NCBI RefSeq assembly: GCF_947499845.1 | Contig: NZ_CANMPM010000001.1 | Location: 372,001 to 436,000 of the forward strand | DNA: 64,000 bases | Direction of reading: 5' to 3' | From: an uncultured Pseudokineococcus sp. | GTDB lineage: Bacteria > Actinomycetota > Actinomycetes > Actinomycetales > Quadrisphaeraceae | Part shown: positions 48,268 through 64,000 of the stretch, piece after piece | Layout of the letters: each line of letters starts with the position of its first letter | Position numbering within the stretch: position 1 is the stretch's first letter | The notes under the pieces: model-generated | Database searches by the model: none | The model's input: only the letters and a program-made list of their open reading frames with translations | Told to the model about the DNA's origin: nothing | Position numbers and translations under genes: made by a program

Positions 48268-49176
48268 ATGAGCGCGTCCGCCCCCCAGCACGACCAGCAC
48301 CAGCAGCACCCCCCGGGGCGTCCCGCCACGGCCGTGCTGGCCAACCCCCGCAGCGAGCGGGTGCGGTCGGTCAGCCGGCTGGCGGGGCGCCCCGCGCGCG
48401 TGCGGGCCGGGGCCTTCCTCGCCGAGGGCCCGCAGGCGGTGCGGGAGGCCGTGCCGGCCGGGGCGGTCCGCGACCTCTACGGCACGCCGGAGGCCCTCGA
48501 GCGGCACGGGGCGCTCGTCGAGGAGGCCGCGCGCCGCGGCGCGACCGTGCGACCGTGCACCGACGAGGTCCTCGCGGCGATGGCCGACACGGTCGCGCCG
48601 CAGGGCCTGCTCGCCGTCTGCCGGCCGGTCGACGTCCCGCTCGCGGACGTGCTCGCCCGTCGGCCCCGGCTCGTCGCCGTCCTCGCCGAGGTCCGCGACC
48701 CGGGCAACGCCGGCACGGTGCTTCGGGCCGCCGACGCCGCGGGGGCGGACGCCGTCGTCCTCACCTCCGGCAGCGTCGACCTCTACAACCCCAAGTGCGT
48801 CCGCTCGACGGCGGGCTCCCTCTTCCACCTCGACGTCGTGACGGGCGTCGGGCTGGCCGAGGCGGTGGCGGGCCTGCGCTCGGCGGGCGCGGCCGTGCTG
48901 GCCGCCGACGGCGAGGGGGAGGACGACCTCGACGACCTCGCGGACGCGGCGGCCGACGGCGGGGGCCCCCTGGCGGGGCCGGTCGCCTGGGTCTTCGGCA
49001 CCGAGGCCCACGGCCTGTCGCCGGCCGACCGCGAGCTCGCCGACGCCGTGGTCCGCGTGCCGCTCCACGGCCGCGCCGAGAGCCTCAACCTCGCCACGGC
49101 GGCGGCGGTCTGCCTCTACGCGGCCGCCCGGGCCCACCGGCCCCGGACGTCCTGCGCCGCGGGGGCCCGGGCGTGA
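48268..49176 (+). CDS. TrmH/SpoU-family RNA 2'-O-methyltransferase
   Basis: SPOUT-fold RNA ribose methyltransferase of 302 residues. An N-terminal substrate-binding part (NPRSERVRSVSRLAGRPARVRAGAFLAEG) is followed by the SPOUT motifs AEVRDPGNAGTVLRAADAAGADAV, VAWVFGTEAHGLS and VPLHGRAESLNLATAAAVCLY. It resembles the TsnR/RlmB-like enzyme that actinobacteria carry between rplT and pheS. The rRNA target is not readable. ATG start 29 nt after rplT; the SD is weak. The stop overlaps the kinase gene (GTGA). Confidence 0.93.
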   Translation: MSASAPQHDQHQQHPPGRPATAVLANPRSERVRSVSRLAGRPARVRAGAFLAEGPQAVREAVPAGAVRDLYGTPEALERHGALVEEAARRGATVRPCTDEVLAAMADTVAPQGLLAVCRPVDVPLADVLARRPRLVAVLAEVRDPGNAGTVLRAADAAGADAVVLTSGSVDLYNPKCVRSTAGSLFHLDVVTGVGLAEAVAGLRSAGAAVLAADGEGEDDLDDLADAAADGGGPLAGPVAWVFGTEAHGLSPADRELADAVVRVPLHGRAESLNLATAAAVCLYAAARAHRPRTSCAAGARA

Positions 49177-50279
49177 GCGAGGAGATGCTCCTCGACCCGG
49201 GCGACCTGCCCGACGGGCTCGTCGTCGCCGACGCCGACGCGCGCGTCGTCGTCGTCACCCCGGAGGCCGAGCGCTGCCTGGGGCTGCGCGCCGCGGACCT
49301 GCTGGGGCGCGACGTGCGCGACGCGCTGGCCCTGCAGGACACCTCCGGGCGGCGCTGGTGGGCCTGCACCGACCCGTGGTCGGGGCTCGCCACCCGCCGC
49401 GGGCACCGCGAGCGCCTGCTCGTCCTCCCGGGCGGGCGCGAGGTGCTCGTCACCGCCCGCTACGTGCGCCCGGGCCGCGGCGAGCCGGTGAGCCGGGTGG
49501 TCCTCGCGCTGCGGGGGACGGACGCCCGCCGCCGCGCCGAGGCCGACCACGCCGCGCTCATCGCCACCGTGGCGCACGAGCTGCGCTCGCCCCTGACGAG
49601 CGTCAAGGGCTTCACCTCGACGCTGCTGCGCCGCTGGGAGCGCTTCACCGACGAGCAGAAGCAGCTCATGCTGCGGACCGTCGAGCACGACGCCGACCGC
49701 GTCACCCGCCTCATCACCGAGCTCCTCGACATCTCGCGCATCGACGTGGGCCGCCTCGAGGTGCGCACGCTGCCCGTGGACCTCGGCGCCGTCCTGCGCG
49801 CCCACGCCGAGCGGGCGGTCGCCTCCGGGCTCGACCCGGACCGCGTGCGCGTCGACGCGCCGCCCGCCGAGGCGCTCCCCGAGGTCTGGGCCGACCGGGA
49901 CCGCCTCGACCAGGTGCTCGCCAACCTCGTCGAGAACGCGGTCCGCCACGGGGACGGGCTGGTGCGCCTGTCCCTGGGGACGGGCGCGGTCGCCTCCGAG
50001 GCCCTCGACCCCGTCCCCTCGCGCGACGCGGAAGCCCTCGTCGTCTGCGTGGAGGACGCCGGTCCCGGCATCTCCGAGGCCCACATCCCCCTCGTCTTCA
50101 CCAAGTTCTGGCGCGGCGAGAGCCGCGGGGGCACCGGCCTCGGCCTCTACGTCGTCCGCGGCCTCGTGGAGGCGCACGGCGGCCGCATCGTCGTGCGGCG
50201 CTCCGACCTCGGCGGCGCCCGCTTCGTCTTCACCCTCCCCGCCGGCGACCCCACCGCGGACCTGCACCCCGACGTCTGA
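49173..50279 (+). CDS. soluble PAS-domain sensor histidine kinase
   Basis: 368-residue histidine kinase with an N-terminal PAS-like domain (about 10-110; LPDGLVVADADARVVVVTPEAERCLGL), a HisKA dimerisation domain with the phospho-acceptor His135 in VAHELRSPLT, and an HATPase domain with N box NLVENAVRHG, G1 DAGPGI and G2 GGTGLGLYVV. No membrane span is present, so it should sense a cytoplasmic or small diffusible signal. No response-regulator gene is nearby. The GTG overlaps the methyltransferase stop. A kinase at this position, just before pheS, is also seen in Streptomyces. Confidence 0.92.
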   Translation: MSEEMLLDPGDLPDGLVVADADARVVVVTPEAERCLGLRAADLLGRDVRDALALQDTSGRRWWACTDPWSGLATRRGHRERLLVLPGGREVLVTARYVRPGRGEPVSRVVLALRGTDARRRAEADHAALIATVAHELRSPLTSVKGFTSTLLRRWERFTDEQKQLMLRTVEHDADRVTRLITELLDISRIDVGRLEVRTLPVDLGAVLRAHAERAVASGLDPDRVRVDAPPAEALPEVWADRDRLDQVLANLVENAVRHGDGLVRLSLGTGAVASEALDPVPSRDAEALVVCVEDAGPGISEAHIPLVFTKFWRGESRGGTGLGLYVVRGLVEAHGGRIVVRRSDLGGARFVFTLPAGDPTADLHPDV

Positions 50280-50348
50280 GCTCGGCGGCGGGCCTCGGGG
50301 GCGGACGGCGGACGGCGGACGGCGGGCGGCCCGGCCGCGGGCGGTCCC

Positions 50349-50365
50349 TAGACTCATCCCCCGTG
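50349..50365 (+). promoter_or_regulatory. leaderless-type promoter of pheS
   Basis: TAGACT (50349-50354), 8 nt, then GTG (50363). No SD precedes pheS. The spacing is slightly longer than at the other leaderless candidates. Confidence 0.48.
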
Positions 50366-51552
50366 TCTGCCCCGAACAAGGACTTCGACCCCGTCCAGGT
50401 GACGCCGCTGGACGCCGAGCAGGTCGAGGGCGCCGTGGCCGACGCGCTCGCGGCCGTCGCCGCGGCCGGCGACCTCGAGGAGCTCGCGGCGGCCTCCCGC
50501 GCCCACGGGGGCGACCGGAGCCCGCTGGCGCTGGCCAACCGGGAGATCGGGGCGCTGCCGCCGTCGGCGAAGGCCGACGCCGGCCGCCGGATGGGCCAGG
50601 CGCGGCGGCGGGTCGCCGACGCCGTCGCCGAGCGCCGCGCCGTCCTGGAGGCCGAGCGCGACGCCGCCGTCCTCGTCACCGAGGCGCTCGACCTCACGCA
50701 GCCGACGTCGCGGCGCCCCCGGGGGGCCCGGCACCCGCTGGGGCTGCTCGTCGAGCGCGTGGAGGACTTCTTCACCGGGCTCGGCTGGAGCGTGCTCGAG
50801 GGTCCCGAGGTCGAGGCGGAGTGGTTCAACTTCGACGCCCTCAACTTCGGCCCCGACCACCCCGCGCGGCAGATGCAGGACACCTTCTTCGTCGACCCGC
50901 CGGAGGACGGGCTGGTGCTGCGCACGCACACCTCGCCCGTGCAGGCGCGCGCCCTGCTCGACCACGGCGCACCGCTCTACGTCGCCGTCCCCGGGCGCGT
51001 GTTCCGGACCGACGAGCTCGACGCCACGCACACGCCCGTCTTCACGCAGGTCGAGGGGCTCGCCGTCGACGAGCACCTGACGATGGCGCACCTGCGGGGC
51101 GCCCTGGACGCCCTGGTCGTGGCGATGCTCGGGGAGGGCACGGTGACGCGCCTGCGCCCGGCCTTCTTCCCCTTCACCGAGCCGAGCGCCGAGCTCGACG
51201 TCCGCTGCCCCGTGTGCGCGGGCACCGGCGTCGTCGCCCCCGGCGCGGGCGCCCGCGCGCAGGGGGCGGCGACCGCCGCCGAGGAGGCGGCCTCGACCCG
51301 CGCGGACGACCCCGCGGGCGAGGGCGCCCCCTGCCGCACCTGCGGGGGCACGGGATGGATCGAGTGGGGCGGCTGCGGGATGGTCAACCCGCACGTCCTG
51401 CGGGCCGCCGGCGTCGACCCCGAGCGGTTCTCCGGCTTCGCGTTCGGGATGGGGATCGAGCGGACGCTGATGTTCCGCAACGGCGTGCAGGACATGCGCG
51501 ACATGGTCGATGGCGACGCCCGGTTCAGCCGGCGCTTCGGGGTGGAGGTCTG

Positions 51553-51553
<1 letters not shown>
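50363..51553 (+). CDS. pheS: phenylalanyl-tRNA synthetase alpha subunit
   Basis: Catalytic alpha subunit of the alpha2-beta2 enzyme. The 396-residue protein has the N-terminal coiled coil that contacts tRNA, then class II motifs: HPLGLLVERVEDFFTGLGW, DPARQMQDTFF-type DHPARQMQDTFFV, RTHTSPVQAR (motif 2 region) and FGMGIERTLMFRNGV (motif 3). A four-cysteine module (C282-C285 and C324-C327) interrupts the core near residue 282; related zinc-knuckle insertions occur in other actinobacterial PheS. The GTG start follows a -10-like site. The stop overlaps the pheT ATG (TGATG). Confidence 0.96.
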
Positions 51554-55345
<3,792 letters not shown>

Positions 55346-55412
55346 GCGTCCGCCGCCCCGCCGTCCCCGCCCCCCGTCGACCGTCCGCCGGCACCACCGC
55401 CAGGAGGCCCTC

Positions 55413-56564
55413 GTGAGCACCACCGCCCCCGCGGGCTTCCGCGCCGCCGGCGCGACGGCCGGCCTCAAGCCCAGCGGCCGCCCCGACGTCGCGCTCGTCG
55501 TCAACGACGGGCCCCTCGACGTGCTGGCCGCCGTCTTCACCTCGAACCGCTGCAAGGCGAACCCGGTGCTGTGGTCGGAGGTCGTCGCCCGCACGGAGCG
55601 GGGCCGCGCCGTCGTCCTCAACTCCGGCGGGGCCAACTGCTACACGGGCCCCCAGGGCTTCGCGGCGACCCACCGCACCGCCGAGCGCACGGCCGAGCTC
55701 CTCGGCTGCGGCGCCGGCGAGGTGCTCGTCTGCTCGACCGGCCTCATCGGCGAGCAGCTCGACGCCGACCGGCTCCTCGCGGGCGTGGACGCCGCCGCCG
55801 GCGCGCTGTCGGCCGAGGGCGGGGACGACGCCGCCGTGGCCGTCATGACGACCGACACGGTGCCGAAGACGGCCGTCGTCGAGCGCGACGGCTGGTCGTG
55901 CGGGGGGATGGCCAAGGGCGCGGGCATGCTCGCTCCCGCGCTCGCGACGATGCTCGTCGTCCTGACGACGGACGCCGTCGTCGAGCCGGCCGACGCCGAC
56001 GCCGCCCTGCGCGCCGCGACGGCCGCGACCTTCGACCGCCTCGACTCCGACGGCTGCCAGTCGACCAACGACACCGTCGCCCTGCTGGCGAGCGGGGCCT
56101 CCGGCGTGCGCGTCGGCGCGGAGGAGCTGGCGGCGGCGCTGCGGCCGCTGTGCGCCGACCTGGCCTCCCAGCTGCTGTCGGACGCCGAGGGCAGCGAGCA
56201 CGACGTCGCCATCACCGTCCGCGGCGCCGCCTCCGAGGCCGACGCCCTGGAGGTGGCCCGCTCCGTGGCGCGCAGCAACCTCTTCAAGGCCGCCGTCTTC
56301 GGGCGGGACCCGAACTGGGGCCGCGTCATGGCGGCCGTCGGCACGACGTCCGCCGCCTTCGACCCGGCGGTGCTCGACGTCGCCTTCAACGGCGTCGCCG
56401 TCTGCCGCGACGGCGCGGTCGGCGAGCCCCGCTCCCTCGTCGACCTCTCGGCGCGCGACGTCGAGGTGGTCGTCGACCTCAAGGCCGGCCCCGAGGAGGC
56501 CACGGTGTGGACCAACGACCTCACGCACGCCTACGTGCACGAGAACTCGGCGTACTCGACGTGA
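55413..56564 (+). CDS. argJ: bifunctional ornithine acetyltransferase / NAGS ArgJ
   Basis: Transfers the acetyl group from N-acetylornithine to glutamate, recycling it; many ArgJ also make N-acetylglutamate from acetyl-CoA. The 383-residue precursor self-cleaves before the nucleophile Thr179 in [14 protein letters not shown]. Other motifs are [13 protein letters not shown] and [17 protein letters not shown] start with SD AGGAGG. A 67-nt gap separates it from argC. No separate argA is visible. The stop overlaps argB (GTGA). Confidence 0.95.
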   Translation: MSTTAPAGFRAAGATAGLKPSGRPDVALVVNDGPLDVLAAVFTSNRCKANPVLWSEVVARTERGRAVVLNSGGANCYTGPQGFAATHRTAERTAELLGCGAGEVLVCSTGLIGEQLDADRLLAGVDAAAGALSAEGGDDAAVAVMTTDTVPKTAVVERDGWSCGGMAKGAGMLAPALATMLVVLTTDAVVEPADADAALRAATAATFDRLDSDGCQSTNDTVALLASGASGVRVGAEELAAALRPLCADLASQLLSDAEGSEHDVAITVRGAASEADALEVARSVARSNLFKAAVFGRDPNWGRVMAAVGTTSAAFDPAVLDVAFNGVAVCRDGAVGEPRSLVDLSARDVEVVVDLKAGPEEATVWTNDLTHAYVHENSAYST

Positions 56565-57526
56565 GCGCGCCCGCCGCCGACGCGGCCGGAGCCCCGACCT
56601 CCGCGCCGTCCGCCGCCCCGACGTCTGACACCACCTCCGGTCTCGACGCCGGGGCCAAGGCCGCCGTGCTCGTCGAGGCGCTGCCGTGGCTGCAGCGCTT
56701 CGCCGGCGAGGTCGTCGTCGTCAAGTACGGCGGCAACGCCATGGTCGACGACCGCCTGCGCCGCGCCTTCGCCGCGGACATGGTGTTCCTGCGCTCCGTC
56801 GGCGTGCGCCCCGTCGTCGTCCACGGCGGCGGGCCGCAGATCTCGAGCATGCTCGGCCGCCTCGGCATCGAGAGCGAGTTCCGCGGCGGGCTGCGGGTGA
56901 CCACGCCCGAGGCGATGGACGTCGTCCGGATGGTGCTCGTGGGCCAGGTCGGGCGCGAGCTCGTCGGCCTCCTCAACGCGCACGGCCCCCTCGCCGTCGG
57001 CCTGTCCGGGGAGGACGCGGGCCTCCTGCGCGCCGTCCGCCGCGAGGCGCTCGTCGACGGGGAGCCCGTGGACGTCGGCCTCGTGGGGGACGTCGTCGAC
57101 GTCGACCCCACGGCCGTCCTCGACCTCCTCGAGGCGGGCCGCATCCCCGTCGTCGCCACGGTCGCGCCCGAGGCGGACGGCGACGCCGTGGAGGCCGGGG
57201 CCGTCCTCAACGTCAACGCCGACACGGCCGCGGCGGCCATCGCCGCGGCGCTCGGCGCCGCCAAGCTCGTCGTCCTCACCGACGTCGAGGGCCTCTACGC
57301 CGACTGGCCCGACCGCTCCTCGCTCGTCCGCTCGATCACGGCCGACGACCTCGAGGCGCTCCTGCCGGGGCTGGACGCCGGGATGATCCCCAAGATGGAG
57401 GCGTGCCTGCGCGCCGTCCGGGCCGGGGTGCCGCAGGCCACCGTGCTCGACGGCCGGGTCGAGCACGCCGTGCTCCTCGAGGTGTTCACGCCCGAGGGCG
57501 TCGGCACCCAGGTGGTGCTGCCGTGA
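56561..57526 (+). CDS. argB: acetylglutamate kinase ArgB
   Basis: Phosphorylates N-acetylglutamate, usually the feedback-controlled step. The 321-residue amino-acid-kinase fold shows [56 protein letters not shown] and [13 protein letters not shown]. The first 30 residues are Ala/Ser/Thr-rich, before the N-terminal helix found in arginine-sensitive hexameric enzymes ([16 protein letters not shown]). GTGA overlap on both sides. Confidence 0.95.
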   Translation: MSAPAADAAGAPTSAPSAAPTSDTTSGLDAGAKAAVLVEALPWLQRFAGEVVVVKYGGNAMVDDRLRRAFAADMVFLRSVGVRPVVVHGGGPQISSMLGRLGIESEFRGGLRVTTPEAMDVVRMVLVGQVGRELVGLLNAHGPLAVGLSGEDAGLLRAVRREALVDGEPVDVGLVGDVVDVDPTAVLDLLEAGRIPVVATVAPEADGDAVEAGAVLNVNADTAAAAIAAALGAAKLVVLTDVEGLYADWPDRSSLVRSITADDLEALLPGLDAGMIPKMEACLRAVRAGVPQATVLDGRVEHAVLLEVFTPEGVGTQVVLP

Positions 57527-58782
57527 GCGCCGGAGCGGTCGCGGAGGTCCCGGGCGTCGGCGACGCCGTCGGCGGCGCCGTGGCCGAGCGCTACGCGCGC
57601 GCCCTCATGGGCACCTACGGCGCGCCGCAGAGGGTGCTCGTCCGCGGCGAGGGCGCCTGGGTGTGGGACGCCGACGGCCGGCGCTACCTCGACCTGCTCG
57701 CCGGCATCGCGGTCAACGCCCTCGGCCACGCGCACCCCGTCCTCACCGCCGCGGTGACGGCGCAGATGGCGACCCTCGGCCACGTCTCGAACTTCTTCGC
57801 GACGGGCCCGCAGGTCGCCCTGGCCGAGCGGCTCCTCGAGCTCCTGGGGGCGCCCGAGGGCAGCCGGGTCTTCCTCTGCAGCAGCGGGACCGAGGCCAAC
57901 GAGGGCGCGTTCAAGATGACGCGGCGCACCGGCCGCCCCGAGGTGCTCGCCCTCGAGGGCGCCTTCCACGGGCGGTCCATGGGCGCGCTCGCCCTCACCG
58001 CCAAGCAGGCGATCCGCGAGCCCTTCGAGCCCTTGCCCGGGGGCGTGCGGCACCTGCCCTTCGGCGACCTCGACGCGCTCGCGGCGGCGCTCGACGGCGA
58101 CGCCGGCCGTCGGGTCGGCGCCCTGGTCGTCGAGCCCGTGCAGGGGGAGGCCGGCGTGCGCCCCCTGCCCCCCGGCTACCTCGCCGCCGCGCGCGAGCTC
58201 ACCGCGGCGGCCGGTGCGCTGCTCGTCGTCGACGAGGTGCAGACCGGCGTGGGGCGCACCGGGCGGTGGTTCGCCTCAGCGGGTCCCGACGGCCGCGTCG
58301 ACGCCGACGTCGTCACCCTCGCCAAGGGCCTCGGCGGCGGCCTGCCCGTCGGCGCCGTCGTCGGCCTCGGCGAGGGGCCCGGCGCGCTGCTCGGGGCCGG
58401 CCAGCACGGCACGACGTTCGGGGGCAACCCCGTCTGCGCCGCCGCGGCCCTGGCCGTCCTCCACGTGCTCGAGCGCGACGGGCTCGTCGAGCGCGCGCGC
58501 GACCTGGGCGCCCGCTGGAAGGCCGACCTCGCCGGCGTCGACGACCCCACCGGGCTGCTCGCGGGGGTGCGCGGCGAGGGCCTGCTCCTGGCCCTGGAGC
58601 TCTCGCGCCCGGCCGCGCCGGCCGTCGCGCGGGCCGCCCTCGAGGCGGGCTTCGTCGTCAACGCCGTCGCCCCGTCGGCCGTGCGCCTCGCCCCGCCGCT
58701 CGTCCTCACCGACGAGCAGGCCGGCTCCTTCGTCGCCGCCCTGCCGGGGGTCCTCGCGGCCGCGGCGCAGGAGGAGGCGTGA
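57523..58782 (+). CDS. argD: acetylornithine aminotransferase ArgD
   Basis: PLP-dependent class III aminotransferase making N-acetylornithine. The 419-residue protein shows [57 protein letters not shown] and the PLP lysine K268 in [14 protein letters not shown], then [10 protein letters not shown]. It may also serve in the DAP pathway, as in other bacteria, but this is not shown here. GTG start overlaps the argB stop; GTGA overlap with argR. Confidence 0.95.
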   Translation: MSAGAVAEVPGVGDAVGGAVAERYARALMGTYGAPQRVLVRGEGAWVWDADGRRYLDLLAGIAVNALGHAHPVLTAAVTAQMATLGHVSNFFATGPQVALAERLLELLGAPEGSRVFLCSSGTEANEGAFKMTRRTGRPEVLALEGAFHGRSMGALALTAKQAIREPFEPLPGGVRHLPFGDLDALAAALDGDAGRRVGALVVEPVQGEAGVRPLPPGYLAAARELTAAAGALLVVDEVQTGVGRTGRWFASAGPDGRVDADVVTLAKGLGGGLPVGAVVGLGEGPGALLGAGQHGTTFGGNPVCAAAALAVLHVLERDGLVERARDLGARWKADLAGVDDPTGLLAGVRGEGLLLALELSRPAAPAVARAALEAGFVVNAVAPSAVRLAPPLVLTDEQAGSFVAALPGVLAAAAQEEA

Positions 58783-59345
58783 GCGCCGGGGCCGCTCCCG
58801 GCGCAGGCACGAGCTCGGGGTCGGGGTCGGGGTCGGGGTCGGGGCGACCCTCGACCCGCGCGGCCCGCCACGCCCGCGTCGTCGCCCTCCTGCGCTCGTG
58901 GCCGGTGCGCTCGCAGACCGAGCTCGCCGAGCTGCTGGCGACCGAGGGGGTCGAGGTCACCCAGGCGACGCTGTCGCGCGACCTCGTCGAGCTCGGCGCC
59001 ACCAAGGTCCGCGACCCCGAGCACGGGCTCGTCTACGCCGTCCCGGGCGAGGGCGGCGACCGCACGCCGGTCGCCGCGCGGGCGGCCGGGACGTCGCTGG
59101 CCCGGCTGTCCCGCCTGGCCGAGGAGCTCCTCGTCACGGCGGAGGCCTCCGGGTCCCTCGTCGTCCTGCGCACGCCGCCCGGCGCGGCGCAGTACCTGGC
59201 CTCCGCCATCGACACCTCGGTCCTGCCCGAGGTGCTCGGCACCATCGCGGGCGACGACACCGTCCTCGTCATCGGGCGCGGCCCAGACGGCGACGCCACG
59301 GCGCGCCGCCTGCTGGACCTGGCCGCCGGGCGCACGGGAGCCTGA
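58779..59345 (+). CDS. argR: arginine repressor ArgR
   Basis: Hexameric arginine-responsive repressor of the arg genes. The 188-residue protein has a 23-residue Ser/Gly extension encoded by a TCGGGG repeat, a winged-helix DNA-binding domain ([48 protein letters not shown]) and the C-terminal arginine-binding domain with [14 protein letters not shown]. It lies inside the operon, between argD and argG, so autoregulation through the argC promoter is expected. GTG start with GAGGAGG upstream, overlapping argD. Confidence 0.95.
   Translation: MSAGAAPGAGTSSGSGSGSGSGRPSTRAARHARVVALLRSWPVRSQTELAELLATEGVEVTQATLSRDLVELGATKVRDPEHGLVYAVPGEGGDRTPVAARAAGTSLARLSRLAEELLVTAEASGSLVVLRTPPGAAQYLASAIDTSVLPEVLGTIAGDDTVLVIGRGPDGDATARRLLDLAAGRTGA
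58815..58844 (+). repeat. (TCGGGG)5 repeat in argR, G-quadruplex candidate
   Basis: Five consecutive TCGGGG hexamers encode the Ser-Gly run at the start of ArgR. The coding strand, and hence the mRNA, has five GGGG runs with 2-nt loops, a strong G-quadruplex pattern. It starts 36 nt after the argR start codon. Confidence 0.85.
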
Positions 59346-59422
59346 GCCCGGCCCCGCACCACCGCACGACCACCGCACCACCACCGCACGCACCACCCCC
59401 GAGAGCACCTGAGGAGCACCCT

Positions 59423-62887
<3,465 letters not shown>

Positions 62888-62897
62888 GAGGTGTGGC

Positions 62898-64000
62898 GTG
62901 AGCGACGTGCTCGAGGACCTGCGCTGGCGCGGGCTGGTGGCCCAGTCCACGGACGAGGAGGCCCTGCGGGCCGCGCTGGCCCGCCCGTGCACCTTCTACG
63001 TCGGCTTCGACCCCACGGCGCCCAGCCTGCACATCGGCAGCCTCGTGCAGATCCTCGTCGCCCGGCGCCTGCAGCGGGCCGGGCACCACCCGCTCCTGCT
63101 CGTCGGCGGGGCCACGGGCCTCATCGGCGACCCGAAGCCCACGGCCGAGCGGCAGCTCAACGACGCCGACGTCGTCGCCGGGTGGGTGGACAGCGTCCGG
63201 CGGCAGATCGAGCCCTTCGTCGACCTCGACGGGCCGAACCCGGCCCGCATGGTCGACAACATGGAGTGGACCTCGCGCCTGTCGGCCGTCGACCTCCTGC
63301 GCGACGTCGGCCGCCACTTCCGCGTGGGGCGGATGCTCGCCAAGGACGCCGTGGCCGCGCGGATGGCGAGCGACGAGGGCATCAGCTTCACCGAGTTCAG
63401 CTACCAGGTGCTGCAGGGCATGGACTACCTCGAGCTCTGGCGGCGCCACGGGTGCACGCTGCAGTTCGGGGGGAGCGACCAGTGGGGCAACATCACCGCC
63501 GGCGTGGACCTCGTGCACCGTGCGGCCCAGGCGCAGGTGCACGCCTTCACGGTGCCGCTGGTGACCAAGGCCGACGGGACGAAGTTCGGCAAGACCGAGA
63601 GCGGGACGGTCTGGCTCGACCCCGCCCTGACGTCGCCGTACGCCTTCCACCAGTTCTGGCTGCGCGCCGAGGACGCCACGGTGGACGGGTACCTGAGGGT
63701 GTTCACCGACCGGAGCCGGGAGGAGCTCGAGCAGCTCGCCACGGCGACGGCGGAGCGCCCCGGCGCCCGGGAGGCGCAGCGCGCCCTGGCCCACGACGTG
63801 ACGGCGCTCGTGCACGGGGAGGCCGCCGTCGCGTCCGCCGAGGCCGCCGCCGCCGCCCTCTTCGGGCGGGGGGACCTCGAGGCCCTCGACGAGCCGGCGC
63901 TGACGGCGGCGCTCGCCGAGCTCCCGCAGACGGCGGTGGGGGAGGGGGCCCGGACCGTCGTCGAGCTGCTGACGGCCAGCGGCCTCAGCCCGAGCCGCTC
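62898..64000 (+). CDS. tyrS: tyrosyl-tRNA synthetase (3' truncated by window)
   Basis: Class I synthetase. 367 complete codons are present and the frame is open at the window end, so the C-terminal S4 domain is partly or wholly missing here. Visible are the HIGH-type motif PSLHIGSLVQ, GGATGLIGDPKP, SYQVLQGMDYLELW, GGSDQWGNITAGVDL and the KMSKS-equivalent KFGKT. GTG at 62898 with SD GAGAGG about 7 nt upstream, starting 11 nt after the glycosylase stop. Confidence 0.95.
   Translation, partial: MSDVLEDLRWRGLVAQSTDEEALRAALARPCTFYVGFDPTAPSLHIGSLVQILVARRLQRAGHHPLLLVGGATGLIGDPKPTAERQLNDADVVAGWVDSVRRQIEPFVDLDGPNPARMVDNMEWTSRLSAVDLLRDVGRHFRVGRMLAKDAVAARMASDEGISFTEFSYQVLQGMDYLELWRRHGCTLQFGGSDQWGNITAGVDLVHRAAQAQVHAFTVPLVTKADGTKFGKTESGTVWLDPALTSPYAFHQFWLRAEDATVDGYLRVFTDRSREELEQLATATAERPGAREAQRALAHDVTALVHGEAAVASAEAAAAALFGRGDLEALDEPALTAALAELPQTAVGEGARTVVELLTASGLSPSR

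Noticed and set aside
58815-58844. Phase-variation switch in argR
   Set aside because: The unit is 6 bp, so slippage keeps the frame; on/off switching is not expected.

Overview
The window is 64 kb of very GC-rich DNA. Third codon positions are almost always G or C, GTG starts are common, and Shine-Dalgarno (SD) sites are of the GGAGG type. Gene content and order are those of an actinobacterial chromosome: dcw cluster, then sepF/yggT/wag31, lspA/rluD, dnaE, his, infC-rpmI-rplT, pheST and arg. The genus cannot be fixed by reading alone; a Kineosporia/Kineococcus-type relative is only a guess. I found no tRNA, rRNA, insertion sequence, prophage or CRISPR array.

Layout. (1) 130-22843, all on the + strand, is the division and cell-wall cluster: mraZ, rsmH, ftsL, ftsI, murE, murF, mraY, murD, ftsW, murG, murC, ftsQ, ftsZ, then pgeF, yggS, sepF, yggT, wag31, lspA and an rluD-type synthase. 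Most junctions are 1-8 nt stop/start overlaps. (2) A DASS/SLC13 transporter (- strand) is followed by dnaE, a membrane protein of unknown role, a YbaK-type deacylase and a LON-domain protein. (3) 30406-39905 is the histidine region: hisD, hisC, hisB and an accessory membrane protein, then a UvrA-like ABC ATPase on the opposite strand, then hisH, a 58-residue membrane protein, a VOC protein, priA and an SseB-like gene. (4) 39969-46495 is the most accessory part: an SDR protein, an LLM flavin oxidoreductase, a small S4 protein, a type III polyketide synthase coupled to an ICMT-like methyltransferase, a catalase with its Fur-type regulator, and a DUF1844 protein. (5) 46802-54171 holds infC-rpmI-rplT, a SpoU methyltransferase, a soluble PAS histidine kinase and pheS-pheT. 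(6) 54302-62078 is the complete arginine operon argCJBDRGH, followed by a 3-methyladenine glycosylase gene and tyrS, which runs off the end of the window.

How the genes work together. The first block carries peptidoglycan precursor synthesis from UDP-MurNAc-tripeptide to lipid II, plus the septal machinery (FtsW/FtsI synthase, FtsQ/FtsL, FtsZ, SepF, Wag31). mraZ is preceded by a clear operator of three GTGGRG boxes at 10-bp spacing, set within its own promoter. The his and arg blocks are near-complete biosynthetic operons; argR lies inside the operon it should control.

The clearest global signal outside the coding regions is a set of about ten genes whose start codon lies 6-8 nt after a -10-like hexamer (TANNNT or CAGGAT). 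This is the arrangement of leaderless transcripts. Non-standard starts are also likely: ATC for infC, and CTG for lspA and possibly the gene after hisB. I see no convincing wholly new system. The best leads are the type III PKS/methyltransferase pair, the 9-bp repeat array between mraZ and rsmH, the ftsZ leader hairpin, and the leaderless and non-canonical starts.
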